This document shows, one piece after another, positions 42,829 through 51,703 of a stretch of 64,000 bases of DNA. The stretch's first letter is position 1; every line of letters starts with the position of its first letter. The notes below the pieces were generated by a model. That model had not been told where the DNA came from, searched no databases, and saw only the letters and a program-made list of their open reading frames with translations. The stretch is from assembly GCF_900454025.1 (NCBI RefSeq), contig NZ_UGQM01000001.1:186001-250000 (forward strand), in the 5' to 3' direction. This stretch comes from Mycolicibacterium gilvum (GTDB lineage: Bacteria; Actinomycetota; Actinomycetes; Mycobacteriales; Mycobacteriaceae). A program made the position numbers and the translations under genes.

Positions 42829-42859
42829 TTGACACGTGTCAACTGTGACTTAGTAGAGT
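42829..42859 (+). promoter_or_regulatory. fadD4 promoter with TTGACACGTGTCAA palindrome
   Basis: A perfect 14-bp palindrome (42829-42842) contains a consensus -35 TTGACA (42829-42834). Candidate -10 hexamers are TAGTAG (42851-42856, 16-bp spacer) and TAGAGT (42854-42859, 19-bp spacer), the latter ending six bases before the ATG and implying a leaderless mRNA. A protein bound to the palindrome would cover the -35. TetR-type fatty-acid regulators often bind such sites, but none is encoded next door. Confidence 0.6.
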
Positions 42860-42865
42860 CTGTCC

Positions 42866-44416
42866 ATGCAGATTCGCGACACCGCTGTTGCCACCCCGGA
42901 CAAGCCCGCCGTCATCATGTATCCCGCCGGAACGGTGGTGACCTTCGGAGAGTTGGAGGCACGGGCGAACAGGCTCGCCCACCTGTTCCGCGACGCAGGT
43001 CTCGTCGAGGGCGACGCGGTCGCGCTGCTGATGGAGAACAACGAGCACTTTCACGCGGTGATGTGGGCTGCCCGACGCGCCGGTCTGTACTACGTGCCGA
43101 TCAACACCCATCTCACCGCCGCCGAGGTGGCCTACATCGTCGACAACAGCGGCGCGAAGGCGATCGTCGGATCGGCCAAGCTGGCCGACACCCTGGCCGG
43201 ACTCGGGGCCGAACTGCCGAACGGTCTGCCGCAGCTGCTGCTGGTCGCCGGAGCCGAATTGTCGGCGACCAGCGCCTCCGGCGGCGATGTGGACGGCTGG
43301 CAGCGCTACCCCGAGTGTGTGGCCGACAAGCCCGACACCCCGATCGCCGATGAGATCGACGGTGACCTGCTGCAGTACTCCTCGGGGACCACGGGCCGGC
43401 CGAAGGGCATCAAACGCGAACTGCCGCACCTGCCTCCGGCCGAGGTGCCCGGCATGATGGCCATGCTGGTGGAGTTCTGGATGCACCCCGACGCGGTCTA
43501 TCTCAGCCCGGCGCCGCTGTACCACACCGCCCCGTCGGTGTGGTCGATGCAGGTTCAGGCCGGCGGGATCACGACGGTCGTGATGGAGAAGTTCGACGCC
43601 GAGGGGGCGCTGGACGCGATCCAGAAGTACAAGGTGACGCACGGCCAGTTCGTGCCGGTGATGTTCACCCGGATGCTGAAACTGCCCGAGGACGTGCGCA
43701 AATCGTACGACGTGTCGAGCCTGCAGCGCGTCATGCACGCCGCCGCTCCGTGCCCGGTGGAGATCAAGAAGCAGATGATCGACTGGTGGGGCCCGATCGT
43801 CGACGAGTACTACGCGTCCTCCGAGGCGCACGGCTCGACGCTGATCACCGCCGAGCAGTGGCTGGAACGGCCGGGCTCGGTCGGTAAGCCGCTGACGGGT
43901 GTCGTGCACATCGTCGGCGAGGACGGCAACGAGCTGCCGGCCGGTGAGGCGGGGGAGATCTACTTCGAGGGCGGCTACGACTTCGAGTACCTCAACGATC
44001 CGGACAAGACCGCGTCGTCACGGCACCCGCAGGGCTGGAAGACGGTGGGAGACATCGGGTATGTCGACGAGGAGGGCTTCCTCTTCCTGACCGACCGGCG
44101 CCACCACATGATCATCTCGGGCGGGGTCAACATCTATCCGCAGGAGGCCGAGAACCTGCTCGTCACCCATCCGAAGGTGATGGACGCGGCCGTCTTCGGC
44201 ATTCCCGACGAGGAGATGGGCCAGCGGGTCAAGGCCGTCGTCCAGCTCGTCGACCAGGCCGACGCCACCGAAGAGTTCGCCGACGAACTCATCGGCTGGC
44301 TGCGGGATCGCCTGGCGCACTACAAGTGTCCGCGGTCGCTGTCGTTCGAGGAGCAGCTGCCCCGCACCGACACCGGCAAGCTGTACAAGCAGGAGCTGAT
44401 CAAGAAGTACTCGTGA
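42866..44416 (+). CDS. fadD4: Acyl-CoA synthetase, FadD4-like
   Basis: This 516-residue ANL-superfamily enzyme activates a carboxylic acid to the acyl-CoA through an acyl-adenylate. The P-loop is LLQYSSGTTGRPKGIKREL. Other motifs are YYASSEAHGSTLI, the hinge TDRRHHMIISGGVNIYPQEA and the C-terminal catalytic Lys region PRTDTGKLYKQELI. It sits where Rv0214 (fadD4) lies in M. tuberculosis. It is coupled to the enoyl-CoA hydratase gene by a GTGA overlap. Substrate is unknown; neighbours suggest fatty acid or sterol-derived acid degradation. Confidence 0.9.
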   Translation: MQIRDTAVATPDKPAVIMYPAGTVVTFGELEARANRLAHLFRDAGLVEGDAVALLMENNEHFHAVMWAARRAGLYYVPINTHLTAAEVAYIVDNSGAKAIVGSAKLADTLAGLGAELPNGLPQLLLVAGAELSATSASGGDVDGWQRYPECVADKPDTPIADEIDGDLLQYSSGTTGRPKGIKRELPHLPPAEVPGMMAMLVEFWMHPDAVYLSPAPLYHTAPSVWSMQVQAGGITTVVMEKFDAEGALDAIQKYKVTHGQFVPVMFTRMLKLPEDVRKSYDVSSLQRVMHAAAPCPVEIKKQMIDWWGPIVDEYYASSEAHGSTLITAEQWLERPGSVGKPLTGVVHIVGEDGNELPAGEAGEIYFEGGYDFEYLNDPDKTASSRHPQGWKTVGDIGYVDEEGFLFLTDRRHHMIISGGVNIYPQEAENLLVTHPKVMDAAVFGIPDEEMGQRVKAVVQLVDQADATEEFADELIGWLRDRLAHYKCPRSLSFEEQLPRTDTGKLYKQELIKKYS

Positions 44417-45300
44417 ACACTCTGGTCGAGCTCGCGGGCGGGATCGTCGTCGGCGTCGGAACACCCTCCGACGCCGCAACATTCACGCTCACCGACGAGG
44501 ACACCGACGACCGGCGGGCGGTGCGGGTCGCGTCGGTCGACGAGGCACTCGCCGAGCTGACCGAACGGTGTCTCCGGTGGCCGCAGGCGGCCGCGGTGTG
44601 TGACGACGTACTGCGGGCGTTCGATCCGCAGGGGTGCACGTTCACCGGCGTCATCACCGAGTCGCTGGCCTACTCGACCCTGCAGGCCGGGGCCGAGTTC
44701 GCCCGGTGGCTCGACGCGCGAGGACCGGCCCGGGTGCCCGAGATCGCCGATCCCGTTGTGGCCGAACGCGTCGACGATGTGCTGACCATCAGGTTCAATC
44801 GCCCGCAACGCCACAATGCGTTCTCGACCGACGCGCGCGCGGCGCTGCTGGACGCGCTGGAGGTCGCGCGGCTGGACCCGTCGGTCACCGGGGTGGTGCT
44901 CGCAGGAAACGGCCCGTCGTTCTGCAGCGGTGGCGATCTGGCGGAATTCGGCACGTTCACCGACCCGGCCAGTGCGCATCTCGCCCGCACCCGGCACAGC
45001 CCCGCGCTGGTGCTCGCCGAGATCACCGCCCGCTTGGGCGAGAAATGCCGGGCCGAGATCCACGGCCAGGTGCAGGGCAGTGGACTGGAGATGGCCGCGT
45101 TCTGCGGGACGGTGTCCTGCGACGCCGGTGCGGTGCTCGGACTTCCGGAGCTCGCGCTGGGTCTGATCCCCGGCGCGGGCGGCACGGTCAGCATCACCCG
45201 CAGGATCGGTCGTTGGCGCACAGCCTATCTCGTGTTGTCCGGGCGGTCGATCGATGCCGCCACCGGGCTGCGGTGGGGGCTGGTCGACGCTGTCGGGTGA
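44413..45300 (+). CDS. Enoyl-CoA hydratase/isomerase family protein
   Basis: This 295-residue protein has a crotonase fold in its C-terminal 200 residues: LTIRFNRPQRHNAFSTDAR, the oxyanion-hole segment GNGPSFCSGGDLAEFG, then IHGQVQGSGLEMAAFCGTVS and LGLPELALGLIPGAGGTVSI. The catalytic acid in PELALGLIPGAGG is kept. The first 95 residues are an extra N-terminal region without a recognised domain. The GTG start overlaps fadD4. It probably hydrates the product of an acyl-CoA dehydrogenase in a beta-oxidation-like path. Confidence 0.87.
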   Translation: MNTLVELAGGIVVGVGTPSDAATFTLTDEDTDDRRAVRVASVDEALAELTERCLRWPQAAAVCDDVLRAFDPQGCTFTGVITESLAYSTLQAGAEFARWLDARGPARVPEIADPVVAERVDDVLTIRFNRPQRHNAFSTDARAALLDALEVARLDPSVTGVVLAGNGPSFCSGGDLAEFGTFTDPASAHLARTRHSPALVLAEITARLGEKCRAEIHGQVQGSGLEMAAFCGTVSCDAGAVLGLPELALGLIPGAGGTVSITRRIGRWRTAYLVLSGRSIDAATGLRWGLVDAVG

Positions 45301-45401
45301 AACCAGCGCGGTCCATGCCCGGTGAGTGAGCGTTCCTGCACGCGACACGCCGCAGATTGATGTGCAAACACGCGCGGCCGCGGAGCTGGGTGCTGCGTCG
45401 G

Positions 45402-46124
45402 CTAACCGGACCGCCGCAGCGTCACCCGGTAGGTGTACTGCTCGGGCAGGAACTGGCTGACGGCCAACTCGACCGGACGACCGTCGACGTCGGCGTACAA
45501 CCGGTCCACGCGCAGCATCGGATGCCCGGGTGCGCAGTGCACCGCCGCGGCGGCCGCCTCGTCTGCGGACACGACCGTGATGGACTGCGCCGCCTCGTCG
45601 ATGGGCCGCTCGAGGTGCGGCTCGAGCAGGCCGATGACGGTGTGGGTGCTGACCGCACCGGTCATCAGGTGCGGCGACGCCAGCACCGGCGCGGCCACCG
45701 CGGGGGGAAGGTGCACCATGGTGTGCCCGAATGCGATTCCGTCGTGCAGCCGGCGGAACACCACGGTGTAGACGACGTCGCCGTCGAGGCGCAGCCGGCT
45801 CGCCGCATCGATGTCGACCCGGCGGCGCAGTCCGTCGAGGACCTCCATCGTGGTGTCCTCCGACAGGCTCAGCAGATCCTCGATCGATCCCAACTGGCGC
45901 AGGTACCGACGGCCGCGGTCACCGGCGTAGCTGCCGCGGCCCGGCACCCGGTACACCGCACCCTCGGCGACCAGATCCTGGAAGGCCCGCCGCACCGTCT
46001 GGCGGGACAGCCCGAACCGGGCCACCAGCTCCGACTCGGTCGGCAGCCGTGTCCCGTCGGGGTAGCAGCCTGCGGCGATCTCGTCGCGAAGCCGTTCCCG
46101 CAGAACCTGATACGCCGGCGGCAT
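45402..46124 (-). CDS. GntR-family (HutC/UTRA) transcriptional regulator
   Basis: This 240-residue regulator has an N-terminal winged helix-turn-helix (RLPTESELVARFGLSRQTVR, then EGAVYRVPGRGSYAG) and a C-terminal UTRA ligand domain (AFGHTMVHLPP, PMLRVDRLYADVDGRPVELA). The ATG shares its A with the fadE3 stop (TGATG), so the two are cotranscribed and it likely controls its own operon and the divergent gene at 47336. A repeated TGTACGGCCA in the divergent spacer is a candidate target. The ligand may be an acyl-CoA or acid. Confidence 0.88.
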   Translation of the reverse strand: MPPAYQVLRERLRDEIAAGCYPDGTRLPTESELVARFGLSRQTVRRAFQDLVAEGAVYRVPGRGSYAGDRGRRYLRQLGSIEDLLSLSEDTTMEVLDGLRRRVDIDAASRLRLDGDVVYTVVFRRLHDGIAFGHTMVHLPPAVAAPVLASPHLMTGAVSTHTVIGLLEPHLERPIDEAAQSITVVSADEAAAAAVHCAPGHPMLRVDRLYADVDGRPVELAVSQFLPEQYTYRVTLRRSG

Positions 46125-47281
46125 CAGATACCGCCCCGGGCCACCAACTGTCCGGTGATCACGTTGCGCTGGATCTCGTTGGTGCCCTCTCCGACGATCA
46201 TCAGCGGCGCGTCGCGGAAGTACCGCTCGACGTCGTACTCCGTCGAGTAGCCGTACCCGCCGTGGATGCGCACGGCATTCAAAGCGATCTCCATCGCGAC
46301 CTCCGACGCGAACAGCTTGGCCATACCGGCTTCCATGTCGGCGCGCTCACCGCTGTCGTAACGGTCGGCCGCATACAACGTCAGCTGCCGGGCCGCGGTG
46401 AGCTTGGTGGCCATGTCCGCCAGGTAGTGGCCGACCGCCTGGTGCTTCCAGATGGGCCGGCCGAAGCTCTCGCGGTCCTGTGCGTAGGCCAACGCGTCTT
46501 CGAGTGCGGCCGACGCCACCCCCAGCGCACGCGAGGCGACCTGGATACGGCCCGTCTCAAGGCCTTTCATCATCTGCGAGAAGCCCTTGCCCGGGGTCCC
46601 GCCGAGGATCGCCGAGGCCGGGACCCGGCAGGCGTCGAACGCGAGCTCGCAGGACTCGACCCCCTTGTAGCCGAGCTTGGGCAGGTCGCGTGACACCGTG
46701 AGCCCCGGTGTGGGGTTGTCGACCAGGACCACCGAGATACCCGAGTGCTTCGGCGTCGCGTCGGGATCGGTCTTGCACAGCAGCGCGATCAGGCCGGAGC
46801 GGCGGGCGTTCGAGATCCACGTCTTCGTGCCGCTCAGCACCAGGTCGTCACCGTCTCGCCGGGCGACGGTTCCCATCGCCTGCAGATCGGATCCGCCGCC
46901 GGGTTCGGTCAGCGCCATGGTCGCGCGGATCTCGCCGGTCGCCATCGCGGGCAGATGGCGCTGCTTCTGCTCCTCGGTGCCGAACAGCGTCAGCAGTTTC
47001 GCGACCACGGTGTGCCCACCCATCGCACCGGCCAGGCTCATCCAACCCCGCGCCAACTCCTGGGTGACCAGCACGTAGCAGCGGGTCGACACCGGAGTGC
47101 CGCCGTAGGACTCCGGCACCGCGAGGCCGTAGATGCCGATCTGCTTCATCTGGTCGATCCACGCCTCGGGATAGGTGTTGGCGTGCTCGACGTCGCGCAC
47201 CGTCGGCTTCACATCGCGGTCGATGAACGCGCGCACCGTCTGGACCAGCATGGCCTCTTCGCTGCTCAACCCGTCGACCAC
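46124..47281 (-). CDS. fadE3: Acyl-CoA dehydrogenase, FadE3-like
   Basis: This 385-residue FAD enzyme introduces the alpha,beta double bond in acyl-CoA. Conserved parts are ATMALTEPGGGSDLQAMGTV, TKTWISNARRSGLIALLCKT, the region HGGYGYSTEYDVERYFRDAP and the catalytic Glu segment IVGEGTNEIQRNVIT. It matches Rv0215c (FadE3) in position. The GTG at 47281 gives the usual length. It is divergent from the hotdog protein gene and coupled to the GntR gene. Confidence 0.93.
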   Translation of the reverse strand: MVDGLSSEEAMLVQTVRAFIDRDVKPTVRDVEHANTYPEAWIDQMKQIGIYGLAVPESYGGTPVSTRCYVLVTQELARGWMSLAGAMGGHTVVAKLLTLFGTEEQKQRHLPAMATGEIRATMALTEPGGGSDLQAMGTVARRDGDDLVLSGTKTWISNARRSGLIALLCKTDPDATPKHSGISVVLVDNPTPGLTVSRDLPKLGYKGVESCELAFDACRVPASAILGGTPGKGFSQMMKGLETGRIQVASRALGVASAALEDALAYAQDRESFGRPIWKHQAVGHYLADMATKLTAARQLTLYAADRYDSGERADMEAGMAKLFASEVAMEIALNAVRIHGGYGYSTEYDVERYFRDAPLMIVGEGTNEIQRNVITGQLVARGGI

Positions 47282-47335
47282 GGCGTCCTCCTATATGTAC
47301 GGCCATATTGACATCGCATCGCACCTGGTGCCAGC

Positions 47336-48364
47336 ATGCCAGCCGTGACTTTGTACGGCCAAATACCGGGCGGTCCCTTCTTCGACGACCTGTCGGTGGG
47401 CCAGGTTTTCGACGCCGCGCCGTCGATGACGTTGACGCCGGGGGTGGCCGCAACGCACCAGGCAATCCTCGGTGACCGGCTGCGGCTGCCGCTGGATGCC
47501 GACCTGTCTTCGGCCGTCACGGGGTCCACCGCGGCACTCGCGCACCCCGCGCTGGTGTGCGACGTCGCGATCGGGCAGTCGACGCTGGTGACCCAGCGGG
47601 TCAAGGCAAACCTCTTCTACCGCGGTCTGACATTCCACCGGTACCCGGTGCTCGGCGACAGCATCTACACCCGCACCGAAGTGGTGGGCCTGAAACAGAA
47701 TTCGGCGAAGCCGGGCCGCGCCACCACCGGCCTGGCCGCACTGAGGATGACCACCATCGACGGCATCGGCAGGCTGGTGCTCGACTTCTACCGGTGCGCG
47801 ATGCTGCCGCTGAGCTCCGACGACGTGCAGACCGGCCACGACGACGATCTGTCGACGGTCGGGGCCGGGGGAAGTGACGCCGCGAGTGGCACAAGACCCG
47901 TCGATCCGACCCGGGACTGGGACGATGCGGCCTTCCGCGACCGTGTGCCCGGCCCGCACTTCGACCCGGCACTGGCCGGCACCGTGCTGCGCAGCACCGC
48001 CGACGTCGTCAGCAGCGCACCCGAGCTGGCCCGACTGTCACTGAACATCGCAGCGACCCACCATGATTCGCGTGTCGCCGGCAAGCGGCTGGTGTACGGC
48101 GGACACACCATCGGTCTGGCCCTGGCGCAGGCATCGCGGCTGCTGCCGAACCTGGTGACCGTGCTGGGCTGGAAGTCCTGCGATCACACCGGCCCGGTGC
48201 ACGAGGGGGACACCCTCTACAGCGAACTGCGCGTCGAGGCCGCCCAGCCCCGCCCGGACGGGCGCGGCGGGACGGTGGCGCTGCGCTCGACCGTTTTCGC
48301 CGCATCCGACGACAGCGAGGATCGGCGGGTTCTCGACTGGCGGTTCACCGGCCTGCTGTTCTGA
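47336..48364 (+). CDS. Double-hotdog MaoC-like protein (Rv0216 type)
   Basis: This 342-residue protein corresponds to Rv0216, whose structure is a double hotdog similar to R-specific enoyl-CoA hydratases. Segments include GGPFFDDLSVGQVFDAAPSM near the start, the first hotdog's YRGLTFHRYPVLGDSIYTRT, and the second hotdog's RLVYGGHTIGLALAQASRLL. Hydratase activity has not been demonstrated for Rv0216. The ATG at 47336 or a GTG at 47345 could start it. The gene is divergent from fadE3, fitting a shared acyl-CoA pathway. Confidence 0.87.
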   Translation: MPAVTLYGQIPGGPFFDDLSVGQVFDAAPSMTLTPGVAATHQAILGDRLRLPLDADLSSAVTGSTAALAHPALVCDVAIGQSTLVTQRVKANLFYRGLTFHRYPVLGDSIYTRTEVVGLKQNSAKPGRATTGLAALRMTTIDGIGRLVLDFYRCAMLPLSSDDVQTGHDDDLSTVGAGGSDAASGTRPVDPTRDWDDAAFRDRVPGPHFDPALAGTVLRSTADVVSSAPELARLSLNIAATHHDSRVAGKRLVYGGHTIGLALAQASRLLPNLVTVLGWKSCDHTGPVHEGDTLYSELRVEAAQPRPDGRGGTVALRSTVFAASDDSEDRRVLDWRFTGLLF

Positions 48365-48405
48365 TTCGGCGTCACCCCCGATTCCGCGTCACCCACAATG
48401 GAGGC

Positions 48406-49500
48406 GTGAGCCCCGTGCGTGTCCCCGTCGCGGTACTGGCGCGCGCGCAGGCCGCGCTCGGTGACCTGCGCGCCGACGCCGAGGTGTTGATCGGCGGCCG
48501 CGCGGCGCTGCTCGGGCTGGCGCCCGATGGCCGGATCTCGGCGGGCGGGGCGACGCGGTTGCTCGCGGGTCCCGACGGCTGGTGCGCGCTGACGCTGTCA
48601 CGGCCTGACGACGTCGACGCCGTGCCCGCCCTGCTCGGCGCCGATGACCTACCCGACGACATGTGGTCGGCGATCGGCCGGGTGATCGCCGAGACCGGGG
48701 TGTGGGTGTTCGCCGAACGCGCGCGGCTGCTGGGATTGCCGGTGGGTGTGCTCGGCGAGGCAACCGAAGTGCCAACGGCGTTGTGCCGCAATGGCGAACG
48801 CAAAGCATTTGGTGATCTGAACGGTCTCCTGGTGGCCGACCTGTCCTCGATGTGGGCCGGTCCGCTGTGCGGACGGCTGCTGAGCGACGCGGGCGCGACG
48901 GTCGTCAAGGTGGAGACGCGCACCCGCCCGGACGGCACACGGCAGGGCTCTGCGGCGTTCTTCGACTGGATGAACTCCGGGAAGCTCTCGTACGCAGCGG
49001 ATCTGGAGGATCCGGGCCTGCGTCGACTGCTCGGCGCGGCGGACGTGGTGATCGAGTCGTCGCGGCCTGCCGCGCTGCAGCGGCGCGGACTCGGGCCGAC
49101 GGATGTCGCGGGCCCCGCGGGGCGGGTCTGGGTGCGGATCACCGGTCACGGCACCGACGGCGCCCGCGCCGACTGGGTGGCGTTCGGCGATGACGCCGCC
49201 GTGTCGGGCGGGCTGGTGTCGGGTTCCCCGGCGGACCCGCGGTTCTGCGGGGACGCGATCGCCGACCCGCTGACCGGTATCCGCGCGGCCGCCGAAGTGC
49301 TGGCGTCGCGCCGTCGCGGGGGCGGGGAACTGATCGAGCTGTCGATGGCGGGCGTTGCCGCGGAGTACGCACAGCTGCCGCGCGGCGACGAAAAACCCTG
49401 TGTGGCAACACCGGTGGCGGCGCCACGGGGACCGGCGCTGGGCGCTGACAATGCCGCCGTCGACCGGCTGGTGGCGGACCGGGCGACGCTGCCGTGCTGA
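48406..49500 (+). CDS. CaiB/BaiF-type (family III) CoA transferase-like protein
   Basis: This 364-residue protein shows the family III CoA-transferase pattern in its C-terminal 240 residues: LLVADLSSMWAGPLCGRLLS, ATVVKVETRTRPDGTRQGSA, FDWMNSGKLSYAADLEDP and VVIESSRPAALQRRGL. The usual catalytic Asp region appears altered to FGDDAAVSGGLVSG, so activity needs checking. The overlap of 7 bp with the next gene indicates coupling to an amidohydrolase. The start GTG at 48406 lies 41 bp downstream of the hotdog gene. Confidence 0.8.
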   Translation: MSPVRVPVAVLARAQAALGDLRADAEVLIGGRAALLGLAPDGRISAGGATRLLAGPDGWCALTLSRPDDVDAVPALLGADDLPDDMWSAIGRVIAETGVWVFAERARLLGLPVGVLGEATEVPTALCRNGERKAFGDLNGLLVADLSSMWAGPLCGRLLSDAGATVVKVETRTRPDGTRQGSAAFFDWMNSGKLSYAADLEDPGLRRLLGAADVVIESSRPAALQRRGLGPTDVAGPAGRVWVRITGHGTDGARADWVAFGDDAAVSGGLVSGSPADPRFCGDAIADPLTGIRAAAEVLASRRRGGGELIELSMAGVAAEYAQLPRGDEKPCVATPVAAPRGPALGADNAAVDRLVADRATLPC

Positions 49501-50768
49501 TCCGCAACGCGGTCCTGATCGACGGCACCAGGACCGACATCCGCGTCGGTGACACGGTCACCGAGGTCGCCGACGACGTGACCGCAGCCCCGGGCGAGGA
49601 TGAGTTCGACGCCGCCGGCGGTACGGTGCTGCCCGGACTGAACGACCACCACCTCCACCTGCGCGCGGCGGCTGCGGCATTGCGGTCGCTGCGCGTCGGA
49701 CCGGACGAGGTTCGCGACAGGGCAGCTCTGGCAAGGGTTCTCGCGGCCGCTGTGCCCGATCAGGACGGCTGGATCCGGGCCGTGGGGTATCACGACTCGG
49801 TCGCGGGGCCGCTGACCCGCGACCTGCTCGACGCGATCGCTCCCGAAGTGCCGGTCCGTATCCAGCATCGCAGCGGCGTGCAGTGGACGCTCAACACTGC
49901 GGGGCTGGCCCGCGTCGGCAAGCACGACCACCCGGACGGGGTGCTGCGCAGCGCCGACCCGAGCTGGACGCTCCCCGCCACCGAACCGGACCTCGAAGGG
50001 CTCGGCGCGACGCTGAGCCGGTACGGGATCACCGGGGTCACCGACGCCACACCGGATCTCGGCGCGGGCGACATCACCGAGCTGCAGCGCCGGATGCCGC
50101 AGACGGTGCGCGCGCTGGCGCCGGGCAAACGCATCCTGCACGATGACGAGCTCGACCTCGACGCGCTCACCAGCTGGATCCGGCATACCCACTCGGTGGG
50201 TGTCCCGGTGGCGTTGCACTGCGTCACCGCCGCGCAGTTGGTGGTGACCCTGATCGCGTTGCGCAGCGCCGGTCGGCATCCCCTCGATCGCATCGAGCAC
50301 GCCGCCGTGGTCCCCGACGGCAGCGTGACCGACCTCGCCGACAGCGGCGTCACCGTGGTGACCCAGCCGAACTTCGTCGCCGAACGCGGCGACCAGTACC
50401 TCGTCGATGTTCCCGAACACGAACACCACGAGCTGTGGCGGGTCGGCTCCCTGCTGGAAGCCGGTGTGCCCGTGGCATTGTCGACGGATGCGCCGTTCGG
50501 CCACAGCGACCCGTGGGCGGCGATGCGCGCCGCGGTGCATCGCCGCACGCCGTCGGGAACGGTTCTCGGTCCGAGCGAGAGGATCACGGCGGCAACGGCA
50601 TTGGCGATGTTCACCGGTAACCGCGCCGGACACCCGGGCGCCGTCGTGCCCGGTGCACCGGGTGATCTGTGCATCCTGGCGGCGCCTCCACCGCAGGCGC
50701 TGGCCGAACTCGACGCGGCAGCGGTGGCCGCGACGGTGATCGCGGGCCGTGTCGTCTACGAACGCTAG
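49494..50768 (+). CDS. Amidohydrolase family protein
   Basis: This 424-residue protein belongs to the amidohydrolase_3 group. The metal-binding signature is TVLPGLNDHHLHLRAAAAAL near residue 50. Other sites are VALHCVTAAQLVV, the His in LDRIEHAAVVPDG and the Asp in VALSTDAPFGHSDPWAAMRA. Members hydrolyse C-N bonds of cyclic or aryl substrates, and the substrate here is unknown. The GTG start overlaps the CoA-transferase gene, and its stop overlaps the convergent lipW stop by 4 bp. Confidence 0.85.
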   Translation: MLIRNAVLIDGTRTDIRVGDTVTEVADDVTAAPGEDEFDAAGGTVLPGLNDHHLHLRAAAAALRSLRVGPDEVRDRAALARVLAAAVPDQDGWIRAVGYHDSVAGPLTRDLLDAIAPEVPVRIQHRSGVQWTLNTAGLARVGKHDHPDGVLRSADPSWTLPATEPDLEGLGATLSRYGITGVTDATPDLGAGDITELQRRMPQTVRALAPGKRILHDDELDLDALTSWIRHTHSVGVPVALHCVTAAQLVVTLIALRSAGRHPLDRIEHAAVVPDGSVTDLADSGVTVVTQPNFVAERGDQYLVDVPEHEHHELWRVGSLLEAGVPVALSTDAPFGHSDPWAAMRAAVHRRTPSGTVLGPSERITAATALAMFTGNRAGHPGAVVPGAPGDLCILAAPPPQALAELDAAAVAATVIAGRVVYER

Positions 50769-51670
50769 GCGGCGGCCGGCTCGAACGCGCCGCGCAGCAG
50801 CGCGCACTGACTTCTGAAGAACGACTGCGACACTTCGGCTTTGGGCGCGATCCCGTCGAAACCGTGGAACGCGCCCTTGACCACCTCCACCTCGCAGGGC
50901 ACGCCCGCGGCACGCAACCGCTCGGCGTAGGCGAGGTCCTCGTCGTGGAACAGATCGAGGGTACCGACGCCGATCCACGCGGGCGGGAGACCGGCCAGAT
51001 CCTCGCGGCGCGCGGGCACCGCCACGTCGCGGTCGGCGTCGCCGAGATAGGCCTGCCAACCGAACCGGTTGCTCGCCTGGTTCCACAACCGGTGGCCGGG
51101 ATTGTCCAGACCGGTGCGCAGCACCGTGCGGTCGTCGATCATCGGATAGACGAGAAGCTGTGCGGCCAGAGTGATCTCGCCGCGATCCCGGGTGACGAAC
51201 GCCAGTGCGGCGGCCAGGCCCCCACCGGCGCTGGCGCCGCCGATCGCGACGCGGGAGGGATCTACCGCGGGCAGGGCCGCCAGCCACGTCAACGCCGCGT
51301 AGCAGTCCTCCACCGGAACCGGATACGGGAAGTCAGGGGCCAGGCGATAATCGACGGAGGCGACCGTCGCACCGAGTTCGTGGGCGAAGCGCCGGCACAG
51401 GACGTCGTCCTGGGCCGCGTCCCCCAGGACGTAGCCGCCGCCGTGGATCCACAGCAGCGCCGGGCCGGGACGGGTGACACCCGCCGGGCGGAACAGCCGG
51501 ACACCGACGCCCGACTCCAGGGTGAGCACTTCGACGTCGGGTGCGGGGGCCCGCCGCCACATCAGGCGCGACGCCCGGCGGATCAGCGGCAGGGTGACGG
51601 GTGTGACCACCTGTCGGGGCAGCATCCGGGCGTGGCGCCGGAGCTCGGGATGGAAGTCGATGCCGTGCAT
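50765..51670 (-). CDS. lipW: Carboxylesterase of the HSL family, LipW-like
   Basis: This 301-residue alpha/beta-hydrolase has the hormone-sensitive-lipase oxyanion motif LLWIHGGGYVLGD, the nucleophile elbow GGASAGGGLAAAL with Ser, the Asp in VGTLDLFHDED and the His in KGAFHGFDG. It corresponds to Rv0217c (LipW). The N-terminal cap is short. It likely hydrolyses short- to medium-chain esters in the cytoplasm, as no signal peptide is present. Confidence 0.9.
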   Translation of the reverse strand: MHGIDFHPELRRHARMLPRQVVTPVTLPLIRRASRLMWRRAPAPDVEVLTLESGVGVRLFRPAGVTRPGPALLWIHGGGYVLGDAAQDDVLCRRFAHELGATVASVDYRLAPDFPYPVPVEDCYAALTWLAALPAVDPSRVAIGGASAGGGLAAALAFVTRDRGEITLAAQLLVYPMIDDRTVLRTGLDNPGHRLWNQASNRFGWQAYLGDADRDVAVPARREDLAGLPPAWIGVGTLDLFHDEDLAYAERLRAAGVPCEVEVVKGAFHGFDGIAPKAEVSQSFFRSQCALLRGAFEPAAA

Positions 51671-51703
51671 CCGGTCAGTATGCGTGGACGGCGACCTGCT
51701 GCG

